A stretch of DNA of 33,097 nucleotides from Deltaproteobacteria bacterium (GCA_016200645.1 JACQEJ010000028.1:1-33097), one strand, 5' to 3'. Shown: positions 1 through 8,351, numbered from the stretch's first letter. Program-made: numbers and translations. Notes: a model not told the origin generated them from the sequence alone.

Positions 1-70
1 CCTCTATTACCTGCTTTACTGCCTCCTGCCGAAACTCCTTTGTGTACCTTCCATACGGTAACCTTTCCAT
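1..70 (-). CDS. IS3-family transposase OrfA, N-terminal part (partial)
   Basis: Only the first 23 codons are in the window. The product starts MERLPYGRYTKEFRQEAV, the usual opening of IS3-family OrfA helix-turn-helix proteins (Tnp_1 family), which bind the IS ends. The ATG at 70-68 has a clear GGAGGTG ribosome-binding site just upstream. The rest, including the catalytic OrfB, would lie beyond position 1. Confidence 0.8.
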   Translation of the reverse strand, partial: MERLPYGRYTKEFRQEAVKQVIE

Positions 71-125
71 CTGAACACCTCCAGTAAGTTATTTTACCTC
101 ATCTTCTGGTTTTGGTGTCCACTTT
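1..125 (-). mobile_element. End of an IS3-type insertion sequence (runs off the window)
   Basis: The minus strand reads from a GTGGACACC-bearing terminus near position 122 into a transposase OrfA start at 70. Such termini and this OrfA type are typical of IS3-family elements. The methyltransferase frame to the right stops abruptly at this boundary, so the insertion probably truncated it. The far end and any target-site duplication lie outside the window, so the exact terminus is an estimate. Confidence 0.7.
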
Positions 126-127
126 TT

Positions 128-841
128 CTATCCTAGATCATTCTCATCGCTTATCTGCACAAAACAACTGCCGCTTTCATGGAGGAGTTCTTTGGCAAGA
201 AGAAGTCTTTCCCGAAGATAAGTCAGATAGCTATGGATGCCGAGTTCCCATATATCACGGAACGCCTGAATCATCTCCGGCTCTGCTGGAATGTCGGCGT
301 CGTTGCCGTCTTTGACATCCCGCTTATTCACAAACGGCTGAAAATTTGAGTTATATTTAATCCCATACGGCGGGTCTATGTAAATCATCTGCACCTTGCC
401 TGCCATGCCTTCTTTCTTTAAGAGGCTGTTCATAACAAGAAGCGAATCGCCTGCAATCAAACGGTTCGTCCAGTCCTGCTCATGACGGTAAAAATCAATG
501 GCTTTATTAAGCGGCGGGTCATTATCAGGCTGTTCAAAAAGAGAAGGCTGTTTTGGTTTGGTATCTTCTTTTAAGAAAGACTTGATAATCCTCTTCGGGT
601 CAATCCGTTCATGGATATGCAGGCTAACATTCTGAACTTCAAACTCCATCCCTTCCGTTTTCCCCGCCCATGAGAGATACGGGTCAATATGAGGGTCATG
701 CTGATATTTCGTCCTTCCGTTTAACTTGTCCGTTGCGCTTGAAACCAGCCCAACCGGCGGATTATTCTTCCGCTTCTTGCCCTTGTGGGAATAAGATTCA
801 ACAGAAATTTCCTTGCCCTTTTTTTGTCTTTTTACCGCCAT
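128..841 (-). pseudogene. DNA adenine methyltransferase (type III Mod-like), 3'-truncated by the IS
   Basis: This is the N-terminal 237 residues of a site-specific DNA methyltransferase of the beta N6-adenine class. The catalytic DPPY motif (residues 156-159, context IYIDPPYGIKYNSNF) is present, and LIAGDSLLVMNSL (about 128-140) matches the region just before it in Mod proteins. The frame runs normally to QISDEN (about 229-234), where type III Mod proteins normally continue for several hundred residues with the SAM-binding FxGxG part. Here it ends after three more codons at the IS boundary. The ATG at 841 has an AGGAG site about 10 nt upstream. Without its C-terminal part the enzyme is very probably inactive. 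It is the last gene of a minus-strand series of restriction-associated genes. Confidence 0.85.
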
Positions 842-904
842 AAGTTTGAAACTCCTGCAAAAATAAGTGCAGAATATGAAACAAATAAAATCTTATATAC
901 CATA

Positions 905-2647
905 TTAATCTCTCCTTGGCTTTGCTTCTTTAGCTATCTCAACAATAGCATCAAGTTTTTCAGTAATCTCAGGGTCAATTTTATCCTTTGGAACCAGACG
1001 GGCAAGAACATGGTAATCTGATTTTTTGATAAGATTCGGCAGACCTAATTTTTCAAAATATTTATCAAATAAGGGATCAAGAAACTCATCGGTTGCTTTG
1101 ACATCCGGAGACCACGGTTCAATTTTTTTCAGTGTTTTTAAGGCAGAGGCAACTTCTGTAATTGATTCCTTCATTGCATTAAGCCGCCGCCCTGCTTCGG
1201 CACTTCCAAAAAGATCGTCCGTTAAATCATGTTTTGCATAGGCTAAAAGCACTTCTTCCATGCAAAGATAATTTTCCAGTTCTCTCCTTTTCCATTGGAG
1301 ACCTTCTGCGCCCATGTCATCTGGCACAGGTCTTTCAAGACGGTCAAAAATTGCAATTCCAACTAAATCATCTTTTGCATATTTCAACCCCCAGAAATGC
1401 TTTTTTGCATCGTTTGGCTGATTTTGGACATAATGAACAAAAGGTTTTGCAAGGGCATCTATTGCTTCTTTATGCTCTAATATTTCTGCAAATGCCTTTA
1501 ATATTGCAAGGTCGGTTGCGCCTTCAAGATACAATACCCATCCTGTTTCTTCTGCCAGATAGTAATGGTCAAATCCGATTTCTTTAAGCGATTTTAAAAC
1601 CTGACTGCCTCTGTCATCAATCCTGTGAGGCTTGCCAACAAAGGCGATAACCACATCACGGTCAGCGGCTTCGTTAAGCACAACTTCCGAATGACTGGCT
1701 GCAATAATCTGAGAGCCTTTTTCCTCTGCTATATCTGTTATCAATTGATATGTCTGCCTCTGGCGGAGAACTTCAAGATGTGCATCAGGCTCATCCAGCA
1801 ATAAAACAGTGTTAGGATTTGCATAAAGATGTGCAAGCAGAAGCAGTGTTTGCTGAAGACCCCTGCCTGATGAAGACAAATCAAATTGTTTGCCGCTTTG
1901 CTCTTTATAAGACATCCTTATCTCACCGCGTTCCTTAATATATTGCGGCGGCAGAAGTTCAATGCCAAAAAGCTTCTTAACCTGGCCGGTCAATTCCTGC
2001 CAGTCTGAATTGGAATTTGATTTATCATAAATCTGAAAACATAAATTTCGTAATACCTGCGCTGTCTGTCCTTCTCCCAAAAGGACATTGAGTCTGCCGG
2101 GTTCTAATTTAGGCTCTACAGCGGCCAGACCGGACATAGGCGGAAGGAACGCAATTTTTACTTCATTTGCCTCATCAGGAATTTCTGTAAATTTTGCCTC
2201 TTTTACAGGTTTTTCCTCAAATCCTGCCTTGCGTGTCGGCCTGCAAATACACGATTCTTCACCGCTATAGTCAAATTCAATTCCACAAGACCACCTTTTA
2301 TCGTTTGTCACGCCTTCAACTGTTACATCTATCCGAATATTTCTAGTTCGTTTTTGTTCTATATCTCTTGTTCTTGTATGCAAATCTGTCCACAAGAGAT
2401 TAAGATTGGGCACAGGAATGGATATCATCTCAAGCCTGTTTATAGCAACACCTGGACGCTTTTCAGGAGAGGCTTTCCCCTCCCTCTTTGCATTCCATTG
2501 TCTAATCCCAATATCCCATAATGCAAGAGCCTGCAACGCAGATGTTTTACCGCTATTGTTAGGTCCTATTAAAACAACTGTCTTGCCGAGTTCAATATCA
2601 ATATCGTCAAGCTTCTTAAAATTTCGCACTTTAATTCGGGTCAGCAT
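905..2647 (-). CDS. OLD-like AAA ATPase with a TOPRIM/DUF4435-like C-terminal part
   Basis: This 580-residue protein has an SMC/ABC-type ATPase fold. The Walker A motif is GPNNSGKT (28-35), an ABC-signature-like LSSSGRGLQQ lies near 260, the Walker B is LLLDEPDAHL (DEPD at 285-288), and an ASHS H-loop follows. After the ATPase comes YLEGATDLAIL (Glu at 375) and later a WKRRELENYL block (about 457). That resembles the acidic TOPRIM layout of OLD nucleases and DUF4435 proteins. Such ATPases are recurrent in phage defence (OLD/Gabija GajA, AriA of PARIS), but no partner gene is beside it, so the system is unassigned. AGGAGG precedes the ATG at 2647 by 6 nt. It lies between restriction-modification remnants, which supports a defence role. 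The TOPRIM assignment is from motifs only. Confidence 0.7.
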   Translation of the reverse strand: MLTRIKVRNFKKLDDIDIELGKTVVLIGPNNSGKTSALQALALWDIGIRQWNAKREGKASPEKRPGVAINRLEMISIPVPNLNLLWTDLHTRTRDIEQKRTRNIRIDVTVEGVTNDKRWSCGIEFDYSGEESCICRPTRKAGFEEKPVKEAKFTEIPDEANEVKIAFLPPMSGLAAVEPKLEPGRLNVLLGEGQTAQVLRNLCFQIYDKSNSNSDWQELTGQVKKLFGIELLPPQYIKERGEIRMSYKEQSGKQFDLSSSGRGLQQTLLLLAHLYANPNTVLLLDEPDAHLEVLRQRQTYQLITDIAEEKGSQIIAASHSEVVLNEAADRDVVIAFVGKPHRIDDRGSQVLKSLKEIGFDHYYLAEETGWVLYLEGATDLAILKAFAEILEHKEAIDALAKPFVHYVQNQPNDAKKHFWGLKYAKDDLVGIAIFDRLERPVPDDMGAEGLQWKRRELENYLCMEEVLLAYAKHDLTDDLFGSAEAGRRLNAMKESITEVASALKTLKKIEPWSPDVKATDEFLDPLFDKYFEKLGLPNLIKKSDYHVLARLVPKDKIDPEITEKLDAIVEIAKEAKPRRD

Positions 2648-2718
2648 TTTAAACCTCCTTAAAATTTATAAGCAGTAACAGCGACCATTATTCTGTTATC
2701 CTCATCACAAATTTATGC

Positions 2719-2850
2719 TCAACACATACTCCTGCTGATAAAAGAGCGTATTCCCCGCTTCCAGCCGAGTTGCATCAGCCTTTCAACGACCTTCAAGTCG
2801 GTGTCTGTGGCTTCGTTTGTTTTTGGCATATTATCAACTTTCTGTTTCAT
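2719..2850 (-). pseudogene. Remnant of a restriction-enzyme R/helicase subunit N-terminus
   Basis: Directly after the ORF6N stop (TGA-G-ATG) an in-frame ATG at 2850 starts a 43-codon frame. It contains NEATDTDLKVVERLMQLGW, which resembles the NEA...L...GW opening of HsdR/EcoEI-type restriction subunits. After GWKRG the frame turns to nonsense, while the next frame continues with FYQQEYVLSINL, which fits the family better. This suggests a frameshift followed by deletion of the rest. No helicase motifs remain before the ATPase gene at 2647. The family match is from a short motif and is moderate. Confidence 0.45.
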
Positions 2851-2851
2851 C

Positions 2852-3349
2852 TCAAAAACCTATCTTTTTTCTTTTTGGTTCAGGCGATGTCATTAACTGG
2901 CGGATAGCATCAAAGACAATTTTGAACTGTGAATCGTATTTCTTTTCCATTGCATTGAGTTTGCGGGCAAGGCCTTTATGGGCTGCCAGCATCTCGCGTA
3001 GTTTCACAAATGCCCGCATTATAGATATGTTCACCCGAATTGCTCTTTTACTGCGGAGAATACTTGAAAGCATGGCAACGCCCTGCTCGGTAAGTGCATA
3101 GGGATTTGCGCGACGCAAACCGCCCCAACTTGAAGTCACAATTTGTGATTTCAAGTTATAGAACTCTGTATCATTCAACTGAAACATAAAGTCAGATGGA
3201 AATCGGTCAATATTCCTCTTTACAGCCTGCACTAAAACTCTCGGTTCAACCTCGTAAAGTTCTGCAAGATCGGTGCTTAACATTACCTTATGACCACGGA
3301 TTATATATATTTTCCTCTCTATCACTTCCTGTTGGATTACAATTTCCAT
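2852..3349 (-). CDS. ORF6N-domain DNA-binding protein
   Basis: This 165-residue protein has the ORF6N (KilA-N-related) domain at the N-terminus. The hallmark block [20 protein letters not shown] (about 19-38) is followed by [16 protein letters not shown] and, near 84, [13 protein letters not shown]. These domains come from phage and mobile-element regulators and bind DNA. The C-terminal third is helical and charged. A GGGGAG site precedes the ATG at 3349. The stop is one base before the restriction-subunit remnant's ATG, so the two were probably translationally coupled. It may have regulated the restriction cassette, but this is inferred from position only. Confidence 0.85.
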   Translation of the reverse strand: MEIVIQQEVIERKIYIIRGHKVMLSTDLAELYEVEPRVLVQAVKRNIDRFPSDFMFQLNDTEFYNLKSQIVTSSWGGLRRANPYALTEQGVAMLSSILRSKRAIRVNISIMRAFVKLREMLAAHKGLARKLNAMEKKYDSQFKIVFDAIRQLMTSPEPKRKKIGF

Positions 3350-3406
3350 ATTACTCTCCCCGCTTCCCGTATTTTTTAACGATAATAAATATCCGGGGTG
3401 TCCATC

Positions 3407-4624
3407 CTACGCATCCCACGGATAAACATAAAACTCGCTTTTTGGTTTGCCGTTTAAACCGATAACTTTGTATTTGTTTATGCCGTAATGCTTATTAAAA
3501 TACTGCACCGCTGTGGGATTAAACTGTTCAAAATTCAATTTCACTTCTATCGGCAGTATGGAGTTCTTGATTTTTAATATAAAATCTATTTCTTTTTTGT
3601 CCTTTGTCCGCCAGTAAAAGATTACTTCATGGGTATATTTTTTTACGATTTCGGCAAAGATTCCTGTTTCAAATACATTGCCGATTAGCTCTTTTTGCAA
3701 TCCCTTCAACCAAAGCATCTGCATGAGCCCTGTATCGTAAAAATATATCTTGGGCAGTTTGAAGAGTTCCGAACGAATATTTTTGCTGAATGGTTTGACT
3801 AATTTGATGATATAGGTGTTTTCCATGATGAACAGGTATTTCTCTATGGTCTGTTTTGCTATTTTTGTGGTATTGGAAAGTTCTGCGACATTCAACTGTT
3901 GGCCGCTCTGCGAGGCAAGGGTTTCCAGCAATTTGTTGAATTTGTCAATATCTTTAATGTCTGCGAGGTCTCTGATGTCTTTCTTAACATAGGTGTCAAT
4001 AATCTGCTGCAAGTATTTTTCCTTCTTGTCAATCTCCGGGGTGAGAACAATCTTCGGATAACCGCCATAAAGGGTATATTCTTTAAACAGCATTCTAAGA
4101 TCATCTATTTTTTTGGAGGTATATGCCATGCCTTCTTGAAAGTGGTGCTGCCTGAACAGCAAAAACTCTCTGAAGGAAAGATTGAAGATTTCAAAATTCA
4201 CAGTCCTGCCGACCAGGGAATCCTTGAATTTGCTTTTTATGGCAAAACTGGATGAGCCTGAAACAATGAGTTTGATATTTTTATGAAGGTCTGCCGTCAG
4301 TTTAAGGAATGATGATGGGTCAGATAGATATTGAATCTCATCAATAAAAACAAAGGTCTTTCTTTTTCTGCCCTGGGATAGCAGTCCTTCTTCCTTAAGA
4401 TGCTTGATGAATTCCGCCACGCCTGTGTCCAATATTCTTACAAATCTGGAATCTTCAAGGTCAATAAAATAGGCGTCCTCTCCCCGCTTTTTCAGATAGT
4501 CTTCTATATAATAAAGGATAGTTGTCTTGCCAACCTGACGCGCCCCGTGTAAAACAATAATATCATCCGTATGCAGGTATTTTTTGATCTCATCAAAAAC
4601 TATTCTTTTAAGAATCGTCTCCAT
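3407..4624 (-). CDS. AAA_14/DUF4143 family ATPase
   Basis: This 405-residue P-loop protein has Walker A GARQVGKT (27-34), Walker B FVFIDEIQYL (91-100), a VSGSSSF sensor-1 segment, and a C-terminal DUF4143 half. That half has the PD-(D/E)XK-like block TKDKKEIDFIL...PIEVKLN. The length matches the family. Members are abundant, often solitary and mobile in anaerobes and archaea; their function is not established. The ATG at 4624 follows a modest AAAGG site. Immediately upstream is a perfect 37-bp palindrome that overlaps a plausible promoter, so the gene may be autoregulated or the palindrome may be part of its mobility. Confidence 0.85.
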   Translation of the reverse strand: METILKRIVFDEIKKYLHTDDIIVLHGARQVGKTTILYYIEDYLKKRGEDAYFIDLEDSRFVRILDTGVAEFIKHLKEEGLLSQGRKRKTFVFIDEIQYLSDPSSFLKLTADLHKNIKLIVSGSSSFAIKSKFKDSLVGRTVNFEIFNLSFREFLLFRQHHFQEGMAYTSKKIDDLRMLFKEYTLYGGYPKIVLTPEIDKKEKYLQQIIDTYVKKDIRDLADIKDIDKFNKLLETLASQSGQQLNVAELSNTTKIAKQTIEKYLFIMENTYIIKLVKPFSKNIRSELFKLPKIYFYDTGLMQMLWLKGLQKELIGNVFETGIFAEIVKKYTHEVIFYWRTKDKKEIDFILKIKNSILPIEVKLNFEQFNPTAVQYFNKHYGINKYKVIGLNGKPKSEFYVYPWDA

Positions 4625-4642
4625 ATAATACCTTTATTGCAT

Positions 4643-4679
4643 TTGACTTTACTTTATATCGGATATAAAGTAAAGTCAA
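4643..4679. promoter_or_regulatory. 37-bp perfect palindrome overlapping a promoter
   Basis: The arms TTGACTTTACTTTATATC and its exact reverse complement (18 bp each) flank a single central base. On the minus strand, TTGACT (4679-4674) and TATAAA (4658-4653) lie inside it with a 15-nt gap, pointing at the ATPase gene at 4624. It begins 2 bases beyond the pabB stop, so it could also form an RNA hairpin ending pabB transcripts, though there is no T-tract. Its use as an operator is inferred. Confidence 0.6.
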
Positions 4680-4681
4680 GA

Positions 4682-6130
4682 TTATAAGGTTTCCTTCATT
4701 GCAAGAAGAAAGGCGTTTGCCTTTAGCATGGTCTCTTCATATTCATCTTCCGGATTAGAATCAGCGACAATCCCGCCTCCAACATTCAGATATAGGCTCT
4801 TGTCTTTTAAGACAGCAGTTCTTATGGCCATGGATAAATCCATGTTGCCGCAGAAATCTATATATCCGATTGCGCCTGTGTATATGCCGCGGGGGGTCGG
4901 CTCTATCTCTTCTATTATTTCCATTGCGCGTATTTTGGGGGCGCCGGTTACAGAGCCGCCGGGAAAGAGAGCCTTTATGCAATCTGCACGGCCGGTATTG
5001 TCCCGTATCTTTCCTTTAACAGTGGACACCATGTGATGAAGCGTGGCGTATGTGAATACCTTTTGCAAAGGCCGCACCTTTATTGAACCGTAATCGCAAA
5101 TCTTTCCCAGGTCATTCCTCTCTAAATCCACAATCATTATGTGCTCTGAAAGTTCCTTGCCGCTTAGTTTAAGTTCGTTGGCAAAAGCTGTATCCTCTTG
5201 CGGGTTTTTACCCCGCGGCCTTGTGCCTTTTATCGGACTTGTTTCTACAATGCCATTGCTTACCTTTAGCAGCCTTTCCGGCGAGTTGGATATTATTTGA
5301 AAGTCTCCGTAATTAAGAAACGCACCAAACCGGACAGGGTTTATTTTTCTCAACTTTGAATAAAGGGCAAGCGGATCAGAGTGGAAATCTACGGTAAGCC
5401 TTTGAGATATATTTGCCTGATATATATCTCCTGATGCAATATATCTTTGCACGCGTTTAATTGCATTCATATAACCATTTTTGGTAAAATTTGATTTAAT
5501 GCTGCTCATACTGAAACCTGAAGTAGAGAGGCATTGCAATGCGTCTCTACGGCTGAAGGATGAAGGTTGGTTTATCATATTAAAGAATTGTTTCATCTTT
5601 TGTTTGGCCAGCAGCTTTTTCATTCTGTTGTCTTTTTCCGGAAGACCGGAGGCAAGGACATATCCCTTATTTATCTTGTGGTCATATGCAAAAATGGTAT
5701 CATATAAACCTAAAATAGCGTCAGGGATGTTCAGTTTGTCGTCGTGTTTTCTTGGAAGCTGCTCCAGTTGGTTTTTTAGCTCATATCCCAAATAGCCGAC
5801 TGCGCCGCCGCTAAACGGAATGCGGAATGCCGGGCGCCTACGCAGTTGGCGCGGAATGCGGAAATCATTGAGGAGAGAAGCAAGGGCAGAAAAAATATCA
5901 TCCGTTACAATTCTGCGAGTGGAACCTTGAATGATTTCCACTTTGTTGTTTTGCGCCTTTATTGAAATAAATGGGTTTGCGCCTGCAAATGAATATCTGC
6001 CGCAATCGCAGCTATCCAGCAAAAATGGATGCGGCTCTGAATATAACCTGCAAAATGCATCCATTGGATTTAAATTGCACGGCTCTATCAACATAAGCAA
6101 TAGCTTATAATCTTTTTGCAATAGGGTCAA
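4682..6130 (-). CDS. pabB: Aminodeoxychorismate synthase component I
   Basis: The product (482 residues from a TTG at 6130, or about 470 from the ATG at 6094) is a chorismate-utilising enzyme. It makes 4-amino-4-deoxychorismate for folate, normally with a PabA glutaminase that is not in the window. PIKGTRPRG has Lys at about 301. PabB enzymes have PIKGT, while TrpE has PIAGT. Further blocks are DIYQANISQR, ELSEHIMIVDLERNDLGK, FPGGSVTGAPK and a GGGIVADSNPEDEY end. Neither start has a good ribosome-binding site. The linker at about residues 187-204 carries an in-frame palindrome plus 7-nt repeats (5523-5571). The gene is divergent from the kinase at 6142 with almost no spacer. Confidence 0.92.
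   Translation of the reverse strand: MTLLQKDYKLLLMLIEPCNLNPMDAFCRLYSEPHPFLLDSCDCGRYSFAGANPFISIKAQNNKVEIIQGSTRRIVTDDIFSALASLLNDFRIPRQLRRRPAFRIPFSGGAVGYLGYELKNQLEQLPRKHDDKLNIPDAILGLYDTIFAYDHKINKGYVLASGLPEKDNRMKKLLAKQKMKQFFNMINQPSSFSRRDALQCLSTSGFSMSSIKSNFTKNGYMNAIKRVQRYIASGDIYQANISQRLTVDFHSDPLALYSKLRKINPVRFGAFLNYGDFQIISNSPERLLKVSNGIVETSPIKGTRPRGKNPQEDTAFANELKLSGKELSEHIMIVDLERNDLGKICDYGSIKVRPLQKVFTYATLHHMVSTVKGKIRDNTGRADCIKALFPGGSVTGAPKIRAMEIIEEIEPTPRGIYTGAIGYIDFCGNMDLSMAIRTAVLKDKSLYLNVGGGIVADSNPEDEYEETMLKANAFLLAMKETL
5523..5571. repeat. In-frame palindrome plus 7-nt repeats inside pabB
   Basis: Positions 5523-5550 pair 13 of 14 bases (arm GTAGAGAGGCATTG; outer ends GTAGAGA/TCTCTAC). They are followed by units GGCTGAA, GGATGAA and GGTTGGT. 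The segment encodes the stretch around FSRRDALQCLSTSGF, in the linker between PabB domains. The motif resembles the GTAGGGGC-type palindromes at 9034 and 19521. Confidence 0.7.
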
Positions 6131-6141
6131 GGAGAAGCGAT

Positions 6142-7626
6142 TTGATTAAATTTTTAAATAATACATGCCCACGAATATCTCTATCGGGGATCGGACTAAA
6201 AACAAAACTCCTGATAATGATGCTTGCCCTCTGCATTACATCCATCGGGCTGCTGTTTATTCTGTATCAGATAGCGGAAAAGAAATTGATAACATCAGTA
6301 AAAAAATATACCGAGGAGCTTTCATCCGCCATTCAGATAAGCGTAGAACAAATGACAGCGGAAGATGGAGAAGGGAACGAGGAGACGCTGAAGGAATATG
6401 TGAGCCAGTTTAAAAAAAAGGGGGTGAGGGAGATTTCTATTCTTAATAACGGAATGGAGGTAATCGCCAGTTCTAATCCCAAGAAAATAGGACAGGTAAT
6501 TGACGCAAAAACAAAGCGGGGCGCCCATCCGCATGATGGGTCGGGAAGCCCCGAGGTTGCTCATGGAGACAGCGCCGCATCGGAAAGCCAACGGAGTTAC
6601 GACATTATTCTGCCTGTAGTGGTTGGCTATGAACAGCTTGGCTATATTCATATATCAATGAGATTTGATGATTTTGCGAACCTCCTGCGGGCGAATAACC
6701 AAAAAAGGCTTATAGCTACAAGCATTGTCTTTGGCATAGGCATAGCTGTTTCTATCTTCCTCTCCATAAAGTATGTGAAACCGATTAATAATCTGGCACA
6801 GGCAACGCAGCGGATTGCGGCAGGCGATCTTCAGGAGATTCCTGAAACTAATGCAAGGGATGAGATAGGCGATCTGACAAGAAACTTTAATGAAATGGTA
6901 AAGGGGTTGAGGGAAAACAAAAGATTGGAAGAACGGCTTATGGCAGCCGAGCATCTTTCTAAGATAGGGCAGCTTGCATCCGGCATAGCCCATGAAATAA
7001 GAAATCCGTTGAACTTTATAAACTTAAGCATAGACCATTTGAGAAAAGAATATCAACCGGAGGACCATAAAAAAGCAGAAGAATTACACAGCATGGTATT
7101 AAGCATAAAGACAGAGATTAGCAGGCTCAACAGTATGATCGGCAATTTTCTTGATTACGGCAAGCCGCTCACATTAAAGCTGGAAAAGGTTTTTGTTGAA
7201 GATATAATCAAAGAGGCGCTTGCCATTGCCGAGCATATGATTCGTGAACAAAAGCTGGAATTAAAAACAGATTATTCAAAAGACATTCCAGCCATAATCC
7301 TTGACATACAGCAGATAAAGGCCTGCTTTCTGAATATCATATTAAATGCAATTCAGGCAATGCCGTGCGGCGGAAGGCTGTCAGTAACCACTTCTCATAC
7401 TTCTGGATTTGCGGTGGTAAAGATAGAAGACACAGGGGATGGGATTGCAGAGGAGCATCTGGCAAAGGTTTTTGAGCCGTATTTCACAACCAAAACTGCC
7501 GGAATCGGATTGGGGCTTGCCCTCACAAAAAGGGTTATAGAAGAACATAAAGGAAGGATTGACATAGAGAGCAAGCATGGAGATGGCGCTATTGTCTCTG
7601 TAGAGCTTCCTGTAGCGCCGCTGTAG
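6142..7626 (+). CDS. Membrane sensor histidine kinase (HAMP-HisKA-HATPase)
   Basis: This 494-residue protein starts at a TTG (6142) with a good GGAGAAG site. It has a first membrane segment (about 20-43), an extracytoplasmic part to about 188, and a second membrane segment (about 190-211). HAMP and a HisKA helix follow, with the phospho-acceptor His284 in GIAHEIRNPLNFI. The ATPase domain has N-box NIILNAIQAM, EDTGDGI, and YFTTKTAGIGLGLAL. The layout matches NtrB/AtoS-like kinases, which usually pair with a sigma-54 activator, but no response regulator is adjacent. The extracytoplasmic part contains a palindrome encoded in frame (6517-6553). It is divergent from pabB with 11 bases between start codons. 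Confidence 0.9.
   Translation: MIKFLNNTCPRISLSGIGLKTKLLIMMLALCITSIGLLFILYQIAEKKLITSVKKYTEELSSAIQISVEQMTAEDGEGNEETLKEYVSQFKKKGVREISILNNGMEVIASSNPKKIGQVIDAKTKRGAHPHDGSGSPEVAHGDSAASESQRSYDIILPVVVGYEQLGYIHISMRFDDFANLLRANNQKRLIATSIVFGIGIAVSIFLSIKYVKPINNLAQATQRIAAGDLQEIPETNARDEIGDLTRNFNEMVKGLRENKRLEERLMAAEHLSKIGQLASGIAHEIRNPLNFINLSIDHLRKEYQPEDHKKAEELHSMVLSIKTEISRLNSMIGNFLDYGKPLTLKLEKVFVEDIIKEALAIAEHMIREQKLELKTDYSKDIPAIILDIQQIKACFLNIILNAIQAMPCGGRLSVTTSHTSGFAVVKIEDTGDGIAEEHLAKVFEPYFTTKTAGIGLGLALTKRVIEEHKGRIDIESKHGDGAIVSVELPVAPL
6517..6553. repeat. In-frame hairpin repeat in the kinase sensor domain (copy A)
   Basis: The arms CGGGGC/GCCCCG and inner CCCATC/GATGGG form a stem. Read on the minus strand it starts TTCCCGACCCAT and ends ATGGGCGCCCCG, almost the same as the intergenic copy at 27687-27719. 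Here it encodes KRGAHPHDGSGSPE. Confidence 0.75.
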
Positions 7627-7693
7627 TTAGCCTGCGTAGTGGAAAAATTGCGCCCCATGAGAATTAGGTGAAAAATCAAGGCCTGGAGGTCTT

Positions 7694-8080
7694 GTGAAAA
7701 AAGAAATAATAATCACTGATAGGGCGCCTGGGGCAATAGGGCCGTATTCGCAGGCCATAAAGGCAAATGGCTTTATTTTTGTTTCGGGCCAGATACCTAT
7801 AGATCCGGATACCAATGACCTGGTAAAAGGGGATATTGCGGAGCAGACGAGCCGTGTTCTAAAAAATATAAAAAATATCCTCGAGGCTGCAGGGAGCAGC
7901 CTTGAAAGTGTAATCAAGACAACGGTATATCTGAAGGATTTACAAAAATTTGGAGATATGAACCAGGTATACAGCGAGTTTTTTACCGCGTCTTTTCCGG
8001 CAAGGGCAACAGTCGAGGTCAGCAATCTGCCAAAGGGCGCTGACATTGAAATAGATGCAATAGCAGTGACTAAAGGATGA
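7694..8080 (+). CDS. ridA: RidA family enamine/imine deaminase
   Basis: This 128-residue protein is full length for RidA (YjgF/YER057c/UK114), a cytosolic trimer. RidA hydrolyses reactive 2-aminoacrylate and related imines made by PLP enzymes. The N-terminal [12 protein letters not shown], the central [11 protein letters not shown] and the C-terminal [21 protein letters not shown] (with the substrate-binding Arg) are all present. The start is GTG at 7694, chosen because GGAGGT lies 3 bases upstream. It follows the kinase gene by 67 bases on the same strand. Confidence 0.95.
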   Translation: MKKEIIITDRAPGAIGPYSQAIKANGFIFVSGQIPIDPDTNDLVKGDIAEQTSRVLKNIKNILEAAGSSLESVIKTTVYLKDLQKFGDMNQVYSEFFTASFPARATVEVSNLPKGADIEIDAIAVTKG

Positions 8081-8158
8081 GGTTAAGGTTGAGGTCGAGA
8101 TTACAAAGCGCTATAAAGAAAAATTATCTTAATCTTAACCTTGGCCTTAACCTTAAGT
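8081..8158. terminator. Folded 6-nt-repeat arms between convergent ridA and rpmB
   Basis: The left arm (GGTTAAGGTTGAGGTCGAGA) and the right arm (8127-8156, TTAATC, TTAACC, TTGGCC, TTAACC) are complementary over about 25 bases, with a few mismatches or G-U pairs. The gap between the genes holds nothing else. A bidirectional terminator is likely, although no long T-tract is present. The period here is 6 nt, unlike the 7-nt arrays elsewhere. Confidence 0.6.
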
Positions 8159-8159
8159 T

Positions 8160-8351
8160 TTATGCTGCCTTTGTTATAGCGCCTGACCTTATACATCGGG
8201 TGCAGACACGCATCCTTTTGGTTTGCCCCTTGTAAACAGTCCTGACCGTTTGAAGATTCGGATTTCTGCGCCTCCTGGTCTTGTTATTTGCATGGCTTAC
8301 ACTGTTTCCAAAATCAGGGCCTTTACCGCATATTTCACAAACCATTGACAT
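8160..8351 (-). CDS. rpmB: 50S ribosomal protein L28 (zinc-ribbon form)
   Basis: The product is a 63-residue L28 of the large ribosomal subunit. It starts [20 protein letters not shown] and includes [13 protein letters not shown]. Two cysteine pairs (CEIC and CTRC) mark the zinc-binding form. The ATG at 8351 is chosen because GGAGGT sits 7 bases upstream; a longer reading from 8414 has no such site and no family support. A candidate promoter, TTGCAA with TAAAAA 17 nt downstream, lies between this gene and the divergent one at 8465. Confidence 0.95.
   Translation of the reverse strand: MSMVCEICGKGPDFGNSVSHANNKTRRRRNPNLQTVRTVYKGQTKRMRVCTRCIRSGAITKAA

Noticed and set aside
4682-6130. Anthranilate synthase TrpE
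   Set aside because: PIKGT with Lys is the PabB form, and no trp genes are near.
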